The translations under genes were made by a program, and so were the position numbers. From Fen-1362 sp049516395 (lineage in GTDB: Bacteria; Planctomycetota; Phycisphaerae; Sedimentisphaerales; Anaerobacaceae): a DNA stretch of 64,000 bases. The DNA lies in assembly GCA_049516395.1 (NCBI GenBank), contig JBEKTD010000001.1, forward strand, positions 124,001 through 188,000, in the 5' to 3' direction. The notes beneath the pieces are model-generated. The model saw only the letters and a list, made by a program, of their open reading frames with translations, was not told where the DNA came from and did not search any database. Shown here piece by piece: positions 24,440 through 34,331 of this stretch. Each line of letters opens with the position of its first letter. The first letter of the stretch is position 1.

Positions 24440-25108
24440 ATGAATAGTTTAGATGACAAAAACCTGACAAAAGAGGCCAGAATAACACGAAAGCGGCTGC
24501 TGGAAGGTGCCGAAGAGATGTTCGCCCAAAAGGGTTTTGACGGAACCACTATTCGAGATATTACCACAAAGGCAAGACGTGGCCCGGCGTCCGTAAATTA
24601 TTTTTTCGGTGACAAACGCGAACTTTATGAGGAACTATTCCGATTGCGCCTTCGTGAGATGTGTGAGAGCCGGCTTAATGCCATAAAGACCGTTATGAGC
24701 GATAAGGGCAAACCGACGCTCGAAAAATTACTTCACGTTTACTGCGTTGATTTTCTAAAGCCATTTGCAGACCCACAGCAAAGCCAGCGATTTATGCAGC
24801 TTTTGTTTAGGGAAATGGCGGAGCAGCGGCTGCCCAGAAATATGTTCCTCGATGAGCTGGCTGCCCCGACACTAACCGCAATGGAAGAAGCGGTCTCGGT
24901 TATTTGTCCCAATCTTAACAAAAACGATATTATCATGAGTGTTCTTTCACTAACCGGCCAACTGGTTCATATTATGCAGGTCAAGGTGCTGTTCGAAGGA
25001 GCACAAGGTCATTCAATCACATCGATTAGTATCGATGAGTCAATAGACCATATAGTTAAATTCTCGGCGGCCGGAATCAGGGCTTACGCCAAAGGGGACA
25101 AGAAATGA
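24440..25108 (+). CDS. TetR/AcrR family transcriptional regulator
   Basis: 222 aa. Residues 10-65 form the TetR DNA-binding domain (TRKRLLEGAEEMFAQKGFDG, TTIRDITTKARRGPASVNYF, GDKRELYEELF). The C-terminal half is a helical ligand-binding domain, with a region like the C-terminal domain of CerR/YbiH-type members (FMQLLFREMAEQ). AAGGAGATAAGT precedes the ATG. Its last codon and stop overlap the start of the outer-membrane protein gene by ATGA, so regulator and pump are translated together. It probably represses this operon through the GTTTNATACAA boxes and is released by a pump substrate. Confidence 0.88.
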   Translation: MNSLDDKNLTKEARITRKRLLEGAEEMFAQKGFDGTTIRDITTKARRGPASVNYFFGDKRELYEELFRLRLREMCESRLNAIKTVMSDKGKPTLEKLLHVYCVDFLKPFADPQQSQRFMQLLFREMAEQRLPRNMFLDELAAPTLTAMEEAVSVICPNLNKNDIIMSVLSLTGQLVHIMQVKVLFEGAQGHSITSISIDESIDHIVKFSAAGIRAYAKGDKK

Positions 25109-26577
25109 AACAGGTAAACAATCTAATCCTGTGCCTTTTACTATCCGCGATTTCACTTACCGGCTGCGTCAGTAAAGAAGAGTTCACTAACGAGGCGACG
25201 CTGTCACGGGAATCGGCGTATAAACAGTGGGAAGGCCGCAAAGAGGTCGAGAAGCAGACACAGGCGGTAATTTCGGGAAAACTAACTCTCGACGATTGCC
25301 TGAAACTTACGCTGACGAACAACAAAACGCTTTTGAAGACGCTTGAGGAAAGGGAAGTGGCGCGGGGCAGCGAGCTTGGTTCGTATTCTGCGATACTGCC
25401 GACGGTGGCAATTTTGGGCAGTTATGAACGTATCGACGAAAAACAATCTTTCACTGTAGGTGGCCAAAGCATAACAATGGGCGCGCTGGATAATTATTCA
25501 GCGGCGTTAACGGTTACTCAGCCGATATTCGCGGGAGGGGCGATTCCCGCCAGAATCAACGCGGGGCGTCTCGGCGCGCTTATGGCCGACCAGGCCGTGC
25601 GAACCGCGGTACAGGAAACGGCCTATGCGGCGCAGCTCGGTTATTATACCGTTCTTTTGGACCAGCACCTTTACGCAATAAGCGAGGACGCGGTGAAATC
25701 AGCGAAGGCGCACCTGGATGACGTAAACCAAAAACACGCCGTCGGCGTCGCTTCAAGCTATGACGTTTTGCGTGCAGAGGTTGAATTGTCGAATTTCACA
25801 GCACAGTTTATTCAGCGTCGAAACGCCATCAATATATCCAAAGCAAGCTTAGTCAAAATAATGGGGGTTTCGCAGGACAGCGCATTTGCTCTTGGCGACG
25901 AGCTTGTTTACTCTCCTTTTAGCATCACGATGGAGCAGGCGGTCGCGGCCGCGTATCGAAACAGGCCCGACCTGTTCGGCAGGGAGCTTGATATAAAACA
26001 GCAGAAAGAACTGCTTACAATTGCACAAAGCACTTATTACCCGATGGTAAGCGCTTATTACAAAGATTACTGGACAAATCCGAATTCTCATAACCCGATG
26101 CGAGTCGAATGGGACAACGGGTGGGACTACGGGCTTACGGCGTCTTTGCCGCTTTTCGACGGTTTTGCCCGCGAAGGCGGCGTCATTTCGCAAAAGGCCC
26201 GGCTCAAACAATCGCAGATTGACCTGGTCGATACCGAGGAAACGGCGTTGTTTGAGCTGACAAAGGCGACACTCAGCATCGAGGACGCCGCCGAATTCGT
26301 TGATTCGCAGAAGCTCAATCTTTCCCGCGCGGAAGAGGGGCTGCGGCTGGTTGAGACAGGTTACAGAGAAGGCACAAATACGCAGGTTGAGGTGGTTGAT
26401 GCCCAGACGGCTCTCACAACGGCCAAGGCGAACTATTACCAGGCGATTTATTCTCACCTGGTTGCCAAGCTTGACCTGAACAGGGCAATGGGGACACTTG
26501 CGCGTTTAGAACCATCAAAGATGACGCAACCGGCGTCGGACACAAATAATGTTCAAATGGAGCAAAAGAAGAAATGA
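25105..26577 (+). CDS. TolC-type outer membrane efflux lipoprotein
   Basis: 490 aa. A lipoprotein signal peptide ends in ISLTGC at about residue 21. The rest has the two-fold TolC pattern: LTLDDCLKLTLTNNKTLLKT, long amphipathic helices, then ITMEQAVAAAYRNRPDLFGR at the second repeat and LTASLPLFDGFAREG before the last hairpin. NTQVEVVDAQTALTTAKANY is typical near the end. It forms the outer-membrane duct of a tripartite pump. Start codon overlaps tetR, and the stop overlaps the next gene by ATGA. Confidence 0.9.
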   Translation: MKQVNNLILCLLLSAISLTGCVSKEEFTNEATLSRESAYKQWEGRKEVEKQTQAVISGKLTLDDCLKLTLTNNKTLLKTLEEREVARGSELGSYSAILPTVAILGSYERIDEKQSFTVGGQSITMGALDNYSAALTVTQPIFAGGAIPARINAGRLGALMADQAVRTAVQETAYAAQLGYYTVLLDQHLYAISEDAVKSAKAHLDDVNQKHAVGVASSYDVLRAEVELSNFTAQFIQRRNAINISKASLVKIMGVSQDSAFALGDELVYSPFSITMEQAVAAAYRNRPDLFGRELDIKQQKELLTIAQSTYYPMVSAYYKDYWTNPNSHNPMRVEWDNGWDYGLTASLPLFDGFAREGGVISQKARLKQSQIDLVDTEETALFELTKATLSIEDAAEFVDSQKLNLSRAEEGLRLVETGYREGTNTQVEVVDAQTALTTAKANYYQAIYSHLVAKLDLNRAMGTLARLEPSKMTQPASDTNNVQMEQKKK

Positions 26578-27536
26578 GTATTATCAAAAAAGCAATCAGA
26601 GGCGGCTGGGAACGAATAACTTCAATCGGGATAATAGCGGGCATAGCCGTATTGATATGTGCGGGAATTTATATCGTCTGGGCGATGTCGCGAGAATCAA
26701 CCGATGACGCATTCATAACCGGGCACATCATTTCGGTAAGCGCACGCATATCGGGCTATGTCGATAAAGTGCTTGCCAGCGACAACCAGTCAGTTGGGCA
26801 GGGTGATATTCTTGTCGAGCTTGACCCGCACGATTTCCAGGTTAACCTTGATATGGCCAGCGCTAATCTATCGACGGCACAGGCGACAGAAAAACAAAGC
26901 CGGGCGCAGGCGAGTATAGCATCGGTAGAGGCGAGCAGGTCCGAAAAGGATTACAATAGATACCAGCAGTTATTTGACGCCAAGGCCGGAATCACTCAGC
27001 AGCAATTGGACAACGCCTCGGCGGCAGCGCGTTCGGCACAGGCACAGCTCGAATCGGCCAACAGCCAAATTGCCGCCGCCCAGGCAAAAGTCGCCGAGGA
27101 GAAAGCCGCGGTCGAGCAGGCCGAATTGAATCTTTCATATACGAAGATAATCGCCCCTCAGGCGGGCTTAGTTACTCAAAAATCCGTCGAGCAGGGCGAG
27201 CACATAACCACGGGGCAGCCCCTGCTGGCGATTGTCCCGCCGGAAATCTGGGTGGTCGCCAACTTCAAGGAAACACAGTTGAAGCATATGAAGCCGGGTC
27301 AGCAGGTAACTATTAAGGTCGATGCCTATTCCGGGAAAACTTTCAAGGGGCACGTTGACAGCATCCAGGCGGGCACCGGCTCGGTATTCAGCTTGCTGCC
27401 CGCTGAAAACGCGACCGGCAATTACATCAAGGTTGTGCAGAGGGTGCCGGTGAAAATCGTTTTTGATGAAGATGCTAATGACCTGAAGAAGCTCTCCCCC
27501 GGAATGTCGGTAATACCTGTGGTAAAAGTTAAATGA
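26574..27536 (+). CDS. emrA: EmrA/HlyD-type membrane fusion protein
   Basis: 320 aa. One membrane helix at residues 15-37 (IGIIAGIAVLICAGIYIVWA) is followed by STDDAFITGHIISVSARISG, the signature of EmrA-type adaptors. Then come a lipoyl half-motif (QGDILVELDPHDF), a coiled-coil hairpin at residues 95-180 rich in Ala/Gln, the second lipoyl half (TKIIAPQAGLVTQKSV), and a beta barrel. It links the inner-membrane MFS pump to the TolC-like duct. The gene overlaps both neighbours by 4 bases. Confidence 0.92.
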   Translation: MSIIKKAIRGGWERITSIGIIAGIAVLICAGIYIVWAMSRESTDDAFITGHIISVSARISGYVDKVLASDNQSVGQGDILVELDPHDFQVNLDMASANLSTAQATEKQSRAQASIASVEASRSEKDYNRYQQLFDAKAGITQQQLDNASAAARSAQAQLESANSQIAAAQAKVAEEKAAVEQAELNLSYTKIIAPQAGLVTQKSVEQGEHITTGQPLLAIVPPEIWVVANFKETQLKHMKPGQQVTIKVDAYSGKTFKGHVDSIQAGTGSVFSLLPAENATGNYIKVVQRVPVKIVFDEDANDLKKLSPGMSVIPVVKVK

Positions 27537-29131
27537 GCGGTACGCCGGAAAAACTGCCTGATTTAACCGATTATGAGCTGCCGCATCACCCGTGGGTACT
27601 TGCGGGAGCGGTGATAATTGCGCCGTTTATGGAGGTGCTCGACACCACCATAACCAACGTGGCGTTGCCTCACATCGCGGGCAGTCTTTCTACTTCAAGC
27701 GATGAGAGCACCTGGGTTTTAACCGCATATCTTGTCTCGAACGCGATTGTTTTGCCGCTTGGCGGGTGGTTTTCGTCGCTGTTCGGCCGTAAACAATTCT
27801 ATCTTGCCTGCGTGATACTGTTTACCGCGGCATCTTTTTTATGCGGGCTGGCCCCAAATATCGAGCTTTTGGTGTTTTACAGGATTTTGCAGGGAGCGGG
27901 AGGCGGAGCGCTTCAGCCAATATCGCAATCCATTCTGGTTGAAAGTTTCCCGAAGGAAAAACGCGGAATGGCAATGGCACTGTTCGGGGTATGCGTGGTA
28001 ACCGCCCCCATAATCGGGCCGACTCTGGGCGGGTGGATTACGGACAGCTATAGCTGGCGATGGGTGTTCTTTATCAATATCCCTGTTGGAATACTTGCTG
28101 TGTTTCTGGGAATGCTGCTGGTTCATAACCCGCCTTATCTTGTTCGTAAAAAAATAGGGCAGGATTTCAAAATCGATTATGTCGGCCTGGGTCTTATCGC
28201 GGTAGGGCTGGGCGCCCTCCAGATTCTTCTGGACAAAGGTGAACGCGAGGACTGGTTCGATTCCCATTTTATCGTAACGCTTTCTGTAATCTGCGTGGTA
28301 TGCCTTGTCTCAGCCGTCTTCTGGGAACTTCGACAGAAAGACCCTGTTATAAAACTTCGCATACTCAAAGACCGCAATTTCACCCTCGGTATAGTAGTAA
28401 TGTACTCAATCGGTTTTATATTATACGGAAGCACTGCGTTATTGCCGATGTTTTTGCAGAACCTGCTGGGTTATTCGGCAATGGACAGCGGCCTTGTGAT
28501 ATCGCCCGGCGGCATAATCACAATGATTTCGATGCCGATAGTGGGGCTTTTGGCGGCAAAGATTCAGGCAAAATGGCTTCTTATCATAGGTTCAGTATTC
28601 GGCGCCATCGGTCTTTTTATGGCCGCGAGGTTTACTCTTCAAATCAACTTCTGGGACGCGGTGTGGTCAAGAATTGTTATGTCCGCGGGGCTTGGATTTT
28701 TATTTATACCGGTCAATGTCGCGGCCTATTATTATATAGCAAAAGCCGATACCGATTACGCGTCGGGACTGATTAACCTGGCAAGAAATCTCGGCGGCAG
28801 CTTCGGCATATCCCTTACCACAACGCTGCTTGCCCGGCGAATGCAGTTTCACCAAAGCAGATTAGTCGAGCACGTTACCGGGACCAACCCGGTTTATCAG
28901 CATTATCTCGCAAACATCCAGGCGATGTTTGTTCAGCAGGGAGCCGATATTGGCAACGCGATAATAAAAACGAAGACATTAATTTACGGTTTTGTCCAGC
29001 AGCAAGCCGCGATGCTCGCGTATATAGACGTTTTCTGGATACTTGGTTGGATATTCCTGCTGATGATTCCGCTGGCGTTTTTGATGAAAAAGACAACCCC
29101 TCACGCGGGGGCCGCGGCTTCGATACACTAA
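27533..29131 (+). CDS. emrB: DHA2-family MFS drug exporter (EmrB/QacA type)
   Basis: 532 aa with about 14 membrane helices. Motifs: LDTTITNVALPHIAGSL in helix 1, WVLTAYLVSNAIVLPLGGWF and SLFGRKQFY (motif A), FRILQ-like sequence followed by GAGGGALQPISQSIL, and GVCVVTAPIIGPTLGGWI (motif C, antiporter signature). It exports hydrophobic compounds with proton antiport. Last gene of the tetR-tolC-emrA-emrB operon, overlapping emrA by ATGA. Confidence 0.93.
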   Translation: MSGTPEKLPDLTDYELPHHPWVLAGAVIIAPFMEVLDTTITNVALPHIAGSLSTSSDESTWVLTAYLVSNAIVLPLGGWFSSLFGRKQFYLACVILFTAASFLCGLAPNIELLVFYRILQGAGGGALQPISQSILVESFPKEKRGMAMALFGVCVVTAPIIGPTLGGWITDSYSWRWVFFINIPVGILAVFLGMLLVHNPPYLVRKKIGQDFKIDYVGLGLIAVGLGALQILLDKGEREDWFDSHFIVTLSVICVVCLVSAVFWELRQKDPVIKLRILKDRNFTLGIVVMYSIGFILYGSTALLPMFLQNLLGYSAMDSGLVISPGGIITMISMPIVGLLAAKIQAKWLLIIGSVFGAIGLFMAARFTLQINFWDAVWSRIVMSAGLGFLFIPVNVAAYYYIAKADTDYASGLINLARNLGGSFGISLTTTLLARRMQFHQSRLVEHVTGTNPVYQHYLANIQAMFVQQGADIGNAIIKTKTLIYGFVQQQAAMLAYIDVFWILGWIFLLMIPLAFLMKKTTPHAGAAASIH

Positions 29132-29185
29132 TCAAAAAAACGGATACAACCTGTCCGGACGCGGATATAATGACGTATACATATT

Positions 29186-29956
29186 ATGTCGCCGGCTGAG
29201 CAATACAAACCGAATATACAGATACTATCCAACGCGGACGCGCTTGCCCGCCGATGCCTCGAATTGTTTATTGCCTCAGCCGAACAGACCATCAAACAAA
29301 AAGACGTTTTTTATCTGGCGATATCAGGAGGCAGAAGCCCGCAGCGATTTTTTGAACTTCTCGGTTCGGAACAAAAGGCATTATCGTTACCCTGGGACAA
29401 AATTCATTTGTTCTGGGTTGATGAAAGATACGTCCCCCACGATTCACCATACAGCAACTACAAACTTGCCGCGGATACATTCCTGACAAAAGTCCCAATA
29501 CCGAAAGAAAACATACACCCGATTCCGACCGACTTCGAGGACTTCGATTCCGCTGCCAGGCAGTATGAGAAAACACTTCGAAGCGTCTTTCAAATAAAAT
29601 CAGGTCAACTGCCAAAATTCGACCTTATCATTCTCGGTATGGGTTCCGACGGCCATACAGGTTCGCTCTTTCCGAACTCCAATGCCTGCTTCGACGCAAA
29701 AGACCTTGCCTGTGTGGTTTATCTTCTGGACCAGAAATTGCCCGACCAGACCGTTAACAGAATCACGCTTACTCATCCGGTTATCTGTGCCGCTTCACAG
29801 ATAGTCGTTCTTGTCAGCGGTTCCGAAAAAGCCGGGACATTAAAACAAGTTCTCGCCGGCCCGCCCGATGAGATTCGCTACCCGATTCACATCCTCTGGC
29901 CTGTTCTGGATAAAGTCCTCTGGCTGATTGATTCCTCCGCCGCCGGTTTAATTTAA
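29186..29956 (+). CDS. pgl: 6-phosphogluconolactonase
   Basis: 256 aa. Family motifs: FYLAISGGRSPQRFFELL, WVDERYVPHDSPYSNYKLA and FDLIILGMGSDGHTGSLFP, which hold the substrate-phosphate contacts and catalytic His. It hydrolyses 6-phosphogluconolactone in the oxidative pentose phosphate pathway. No zwf or gnd is adjacent. A TATAAT at 29166-29171 lies 14 bases before the ATG and no Shine-Dalgarno is seen, so the leader is very short. Its end overlaps the convergent mntP gene by 4 bases. Confidence 0.92.
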   Translation: MSPAEQYKPNIQILSNADALARRCLELFIASAEQTIKQKDVFYLAISGGRSPQRFFELLGSEQKALSLPWDKIHLFWVDERYVPHDSPYSNYKLAADTFLTKVPIPKENIHPIPTDFEDFDSAARQYEKTLRSVFQIKSGQLPKFDLIILGMGSDGHTGSLFPNSNACFDAKDLACVVYLLDQKLPDQTVNRITLTHPVICAASQIVVLVSGSEKAGTLKQVLAGPPDEIRYPIHILWPVLDKVLWLIDSSAAGLI

Positions 29957-30510
29957 GCGACGTGCTGGATGACGATTTTAAGGCCAAGGCCGATGAGAAC
30001 GAGGCCGCCGATTATTTCGATACCGCCCTCGAAGAAATGTCCGAATTTTTTGCCGATATAGACGCCGGCAAACGACAAGCCGAAAGTTACCGCGCCGATA
30101 ATGATAACCGCCAATGCAATCGCGTGCGTAATAAGTGAAATCGTAATGCCGACCGCCAGGGCGTCGATGCTCGTTGCCACCGCAAGGGCAAGGACTACCG
30201 CCAGATTCGCCGGGTTCGGCGTCTTTCTTTTCTCTTTGATTTTGAACGATTCGTAAATCATCTTGAGGCCAACAGCCGCAAGTATCCCGAAGGCAATCCA
30301 GTGGTCGTAATTCGATATATATTGCCTCACAGTAAGCCCCACGAGGTAACCGACCACCGGCATAAACGCCTGAAACCCGCCGAAGAAGCCCGCCATTCGC
30401 AACGTATGACGGATGTGCAGTTGTTTATACGCGGCGCCGGTCACGATTGACACCGCGAAGGTGTCCATTGCCAGGCCGACCGCAATCGTAATAACCGAAA
30501 GCAATTCCAC
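29953..30510 (-). CDS. mntP: Manganese efflux pump MntP
   Basis: 185 aa with six membrane helices. MntP motifs are visible: AVGLAMDTFAVSI with Asp in helix 1, GGFQAFMPVVGYLVG, and ATSIDALAVGI with the second Asp in helix 4. It exports Mn2+. The start is GTG, 4 bases after the stop of the TPR protein gene, so coupling is likely. No Mn riboswitch (yybP-ykoY) can fit upstream in that gap. The stop overlaps the convergent pgl gene. Confidence 0.9.
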   Translation of the reverse strand: MELLSVITIAVGLAMDTFAVSIVTGAAYKQLHIRHTLRMAGFFGGFQAFMPVVGYLVGLTVRQYISNYDHWIAFGILAAVGLKMIYESFKIKEKRKTPNPANLAVVLALAVATSIDALAVGITISLITHAIALAVIIIGAVTFGLSFAGVYIGKKFGHFFEGGIEIIGGLVLIGLGLKIVIQHVA

Positions 30511-30514
30511 TTTC

Positions 30515-32467
30515 TCAATTTCCTTTCATTGCCCGCTGATACGATTCCAAACTGGCCTTGAGCTGTGTAACAACATCGTCTCTGCCTTCCTTTTGGGCCA
30601 ATTCAAGTGCCTTTTGCGCTATCTCAGCGGCGCGTTTAATATCCTTTTTAGAAGCGTACGCCTGCGAAAGAAACGCCATCGGCTCGGCCACCTGATAACC
30701 GGACAATCTGCACGCTTTTTCGAGTTGCTCTGTCGCGGTATTTATGTCGCCCTTTATGCCATAAAGCAATCCGGTCTCTTGATAGAACACGAAATTATTC
30801 GGGTCTTTCGCCTGTAAATTCAGAATTATACCCAGTGTTTTATCGAGCTGCCCGCTCTCGACGCCGGCTTGATAAAGATTATTCAATGCGCTCAGCTCGT
30901 GCGGGTTTTCCGCCAGCACCTTGTCGAATTGTTCAATCGCTTTGTCATACTGCTTAAGTTTTACAAGTATTAGTCCATAGGCGTTGCGCGTCTTGATTTT
31001 ATCGGGGCTCGTCCGCAGAACCAGTTCTAACTCGGCTGCCGCTTCAGCATCAAGCCCTTTTTCCTGTAACACGTCCGCAAGTGTTTCGTGGGCATCTATC
31101 CACACGGGGTTAATAGCTAATGCCTGTCTGAAATTATCTATCGCCTCATCGAGACGCCCCTGGGCTTTCATAACTAGGCCATAGTTTTTGTGCATCACGC
31201 AATTGTTCTGTGTAACATCCAGTGCATGTTTAAACAGCGATTCGCTGTTTTTCCAGTAGCCAACCTGATTTCTGGTTATCAATAACAGCACAATCAGAAT
31301 CATCGCGCCAATTGTCGCCGGAATGGTTTTTGGCAAACGATATTTCGCCATCGCTTCGCCGGCAAACCAGGCGACCACGATATAAATACCTATGCCGGGC
31401 AGGTACATATATCGGTCTGCCATCGCCTGCACGCCCACCTGGACCAGGCCGATAACGGGAACCAATGTCCCCAGGTACCAAAACCACCCGGTCAACAAGA
31501 ATCTGTGCCTGCGTCTCTCGATAATTACTGCCGTCGTCAATGCAAGCAGCAGCACAAGACACAAAATCACCTTCCACGACGGATAACCGTTCGCATCAAG
31601 CGGATACAAAACCGCCAGCGAGGTCGGATAAAAAATCTTTCCGATATACCTGACATACGACACCAGCGCGTTGCTTATCCGCAATCCAGACGGCAGTGAA
31701 ACCATATCAAATATCGAATCCGCCTGTGCCTGCGATAAATACGTTACAACGCAAAAAGCCGCAGACATCGCCAGAAGCGGCGACTTATCGACAATCGCCC
31801 GCCAAAACCATCGCCACCCCTTCATTTCGCCGAACCTGCCTATCGGCCAATAGTCCAGCAGAATCAAAACAAACGGAAGCGTCACCAGCATCGACTTGGA
31901 AAGCAAACCTGCCGTAAAAAGAATCGCAACCATTACATATCGCTGCCATCCCGGCTTTCGCGTGTATCGCAAATACGCCCATATCGTCAAAAACGCAAAA
32001 AAGCTGCTCAAAACATTTTTACGCTCGGCAGCCCAGGCGACAGATTCCACGCCAAGAGGATGCAAGCCGAAAACCGCGGCGACAAATGCGCTTAGCCAGA
32101 CCGCGGACGTCATTTTTTTCAATATCAAAAAAAGCAGGATTACGTTTGCGATATGAAAACCGACGCTGACAAAATGGTGTCCTGCCGGTTTAAGACCAAA
32201 AACGGAAACATCAATAAGATGACTTACCCACGTCAGCGGATGCCAGTTGCCCTGATACCATGTCGTGAACGCCCACCTGAGCGAGTCGATACTAAGCCCC
32301 CTTAGCGCCTCATCGTTGCCCGTAATATATTTGTTGTCGTCAAAAAAAACGAAATCGTTCGACCTTACGCCTTCAAAAGCCGCAAACGTCGCCGCCGCCA
32401 GGACAAAACACACCAACAAGGTCCTGGATATATCCGTTTGCCTGGTTTGTATATCGCTGTTTGGCAT
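30515..32467 (-). CDS. TPR-containing multi-pass membrane protein (TMTC/PMT-like)
   Basis: 650 aa. The first 410 residues hold about ten hydrophobic segments, with FEGVRSNDFVFFDDNKYITG and WHPLTWVSHLIDVSVFGL between the first ones and GLHPLGVESVAWAAERKNVL later. These are typical of the large GT-C-like, TPR-bearing membrane proteins common in planctomycetes and delta-proteobacteria. Residues 430-640 are TPR repeats (GRLDEAIDNFRQALAINP, KQYDKAIEQFDKVLAENP). Sugar transfer to surface proteins is plausible but not shown. No clear ribosome-binding site is visible. Confidence 0.82.
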   Translation of the reverse strand: MPNSDIQTRQTDISRTLLVCFVLAAATFAAFEGVRSNDFVFFDDNKYITGNDEALRGLSIDSLRWAFTTWYQGNWHPLTWVSHLIDVSVFGLKPAGHHFVSVGFHIANVILLFLILKKMTSAVWLSAFVAAVFGLHPLGVESVAWAAERKNVLSSFFAFLTIWAYLRYTRKPGWQRYVMVAILFTAGLLSKSMLVTLPFVLILLDYWPIGRFGEMKGWRWFWRAIVDKSPLLAMSAAFCVVTYLSQAQADSIFDMVSLPSGLRISNALVSYVRYIGKIFYPTSLAVLYPLDANGYPSWKVILCLVLLLALTTAVIIERRRHRFLLTGWFWYLGTLVPVIGLVQVGVQAMADRYMYLPGIGIYIVVAWFAGEAMAKYRLPKTIPATIGAMILIVLLLITRNQVGYWKNSESLFKHALDVTQNNCVMHKNYGLVMKAQGRLDEAIDNFRQALAINPVWIDAHETLADVLQEKGLDAEAAAELELVLRTSPDKIKTRNAYGLILVKLKQYDKAIEQFDKVLAENPHELSALNNLYQAGVESGQLDKTLGIILNLQAKDPNNFVFYQETGLLYGIKGDINTATEQLEKACRLSGYQVAEPMAFLSQAYASKKDIKRAAEIAQKALELAQKEGRDDVVTQLKASLESYQRAMKGN

Positions 32468-32507
32468 AGCTATTTCGGCTTAATCCGTCCCGGCGGACGA
32501 ATCACGC

Positions 32508-33488
32508 TTAAGGCGGATGAATCTCGAAAACAGTTATCTCGGGTCTTGCGAAGAACCTCATCTTCGGGTTAAAACCGGCGGCCAACCCAAGACCGCGATT
32601 TACATAAAGAATAGTGTTGCCGACCTTGTACTCGCCGGATTCGTATTTCTTGCCGAATTTCGACAGCGTAATAATCGCACCGTAAAACGGCAAAGCAATT
32701 TGCCCGCCATGAGTATGTCCCGCAAGATACAAATCCACGTTCAGCCCGTTCAAACCTTCCACCAAATCCGGGAAGTGATAAAGGAAAACACTGAAGCAAT
32801 CGGCAGGTACTTTCTTCAGCACATCACCTGCCTTGCCTTCCTTTTCGCAGGAAACTCCTGTAATCCAAATCTTCTCCCCATTTTTATCAATTTCGACGGC
32901 GTTGCTATCAAGCTCAACAAAGCCCGTCCCGCCAAAAATGTCCACTCCCGGCCATAATCCATCGTCGATATTTCCGCGCACGGCAAATTTTCCGAGCTGG
33001 GCCTCCAGCTTCCCCATTGTTTCTTTAAACCGCTTTAATCCTTTCGAGTTGTTCGCTGAATCACCTGTAAACACGATAATGTCGGGCTTAAGGCCGTTAA
33101 TTATTTCCACCATTTTTTTCTCATTGAGCGGTCTTATAGTGCAATGCGTATCCGATATTTGCACTATCCGCACTGTAGTTTGATGCAATTTGCTCGTTGA
33201 GATTTCGACTTTTTTGACCTCTACCCAGTATGGCTCGATAAAGAACCCATATAATAAGCAGGTCACTCCCAATATCGCAAGCAAATGAATGACTATCGCG
33301 CCAGCGGACCGGAATCGCTTCGGAATTACCTGTCCCCTTCGCTTGCTTTTTATAACGCCAATTATCAGGGACGCCTCGGCCGCGTAAATAGCGAATATGA
33401 CGCTGACAAAAATCAGAACGGATACAAATTCCCATGGCGTCAGCTTATGCTCCCCCAAATTAATCGCTGATACAATTTTGCTTATCAT
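32508..33488 (-). CDS. Membrane-anchored metallophosphoesterase (YaeI-like)
   Basis: 326 aa. Two or three hydrophobic segments span residues 18-90, then a calcineurin-like phosphoesterase domain: RIVQISDTHC (metal Asp/His), IVFTGDSANN, AVRGNIDDG, LYHFPDLVE and LAGHTHGGQIALP. This order and the membrane anchor match YaeI-type UDP-2,3-diacylglucosamine hydrolase-like enzymes. The substrate is not fixed by sequence. AAGGAT precedes the ATG. It starts 8 bases after the stop of the DUF1638 gene. Confidence 0.88.
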   Translation of the reverse strand: MISKIVSAINLGEHKLTPWEFVSVLIFVSVIFAIYAAEASLIIGVIKSKRRGQVIPKRFRSAGAIVIHLLAILGVTCLLYGFFIEPYWVEVKKVEISTSKLHQTTVRIVQISDTHCTIRPLNEKKMVEIINGLKPDIIVFTGDSANNSKGLKRFKETMGKLEAQLGKFAVRGNIDDGLWPGVDIFGGTGFVELDSNAVEIDKNGEKIWITGVSCEKEGKAGDVLKKVPADCFSVFLYHFPDLVEGLNGLNVDLYLAGHTHGGQIALPFYGAIITLSKFGKKYESGEYKVGNTILYVNRGLGLAAGFNPKMRFFARPEITVFEIHPP

Positions 33489-33496
33489 GCAAATCC

Positions 33497-34213
33497 TTAC
33501 TCGGCTTTTATCAGGCCGTCGCTTGTTAAATCTTCTGTTATTTTCTGTCCCGGCTTAACAACCAGAAAATCCTTCTCATTCCATCGGCCGTCCACAAGCC
33601 GCTGCATCAGGCCCGAATCGCCCTTCACCTCATCATACTTCCAGTTGAGATATTCCGCCGCCTTTTTGGTGAATTGCTTTTCACTCCCGCTGTTGGCAAA
33701 TCCCCAGTCGATATACGTTGCCCAATTATATTCTTTCATCCAGCTCTGCTCGGTTTCCATAAGGTATCTGGCGTTGTCCTCGCCGAATTTTTCGACGTAT
33801 TCCTTCAGCGTTCTTTCAAAACGTTCTTTCCCCGGCTGCATATCCGTCTCAATCCATCCCGGACTGAACCAGTAAACCCCGCGGTGGCTGTCAAAATACT
33901 CCTTATATACGTCTTTCGAGCCCAAAAGGAGCGTTACGCAGTCGTGCCCCCTCGGCACAATAATCGGAATTTTGGCCGACAAGCCGATTATCCCGTTACT
34001 GCAAAGCCCATATCCCAGAAGCGAAGCATCATAGGGCCTGTTTTGTGTATCGGTTGTCGTATCAAGCGCCTTTTGGACCTCCCGGCGCAATTTTTCCGGC
34101 TCATTGTGCAGCCCCTGTTTCATCACCACCACGTCAACGGTGTTCGGCGAGCGGGCCGCGCAATAATACGCCTCTTTTTGCATCACTTTGCATACAATAA
34201 ATTGCAGCCGCAT
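33497..34213 (-). CDS. DUF1638 domain-containing protein
   Basis: 238 aa, close to the full DUF1638 length. Typical features: FIVCKVMQKEAYYCAA at the N-terminus, YDASLLGYGLCSNGIIGL, IIVPRGHDCVTLLLGSKDVY and GVYWFSPGWIE. Conserved Cys, His and Asp residues in these stretches suggest a metal or cofactor site. The family is best known next to corrinoid methyltransferase genes in anaerobes; its reaction is not established. A cobalamin riboswitch lies 2.9 kb upstream on the same strand. Confidence 0.82.
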   Translation of the reverse strand: MRLQFIVCKVMQKEAYYCAARSPNTVDVVVMKQGLHNEPEKLRREVQKALDTTTDTQNRPYDASLLGYGLCSNGIIGLSAKIPIIVPRGHDCVTLLLGSKDVYKEYFDSHRGVYWFSPGWIETDMQPGKERFERTLKEYVEKFGEDNARYLMETEQSWMKEYNWATYIDWGFANSGSEKQFTKKAAEYLNWKYDEVKGDSGLMQRLVDGRWNEKDFLVVKPGQKITEDLTSDGLIKAE

Positions 34214-34331
34214 TCGCGGCAGATTACCATAAAGACATGAAATAAACCAGAGGACGCAAGACAGAGAACAGAGGACGGGGGCGATTCTTTGTAGGCGGTC
34301 GTGGGGCGTGGGCCTGCCCCGCCGAATCGAA

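Noticed and set aside
30511..30514. Mn riboswitch before mntP
   Set aside because: Only 4 bases separate mntP from the upstream gene and no yybP-ykoY motif is seen.
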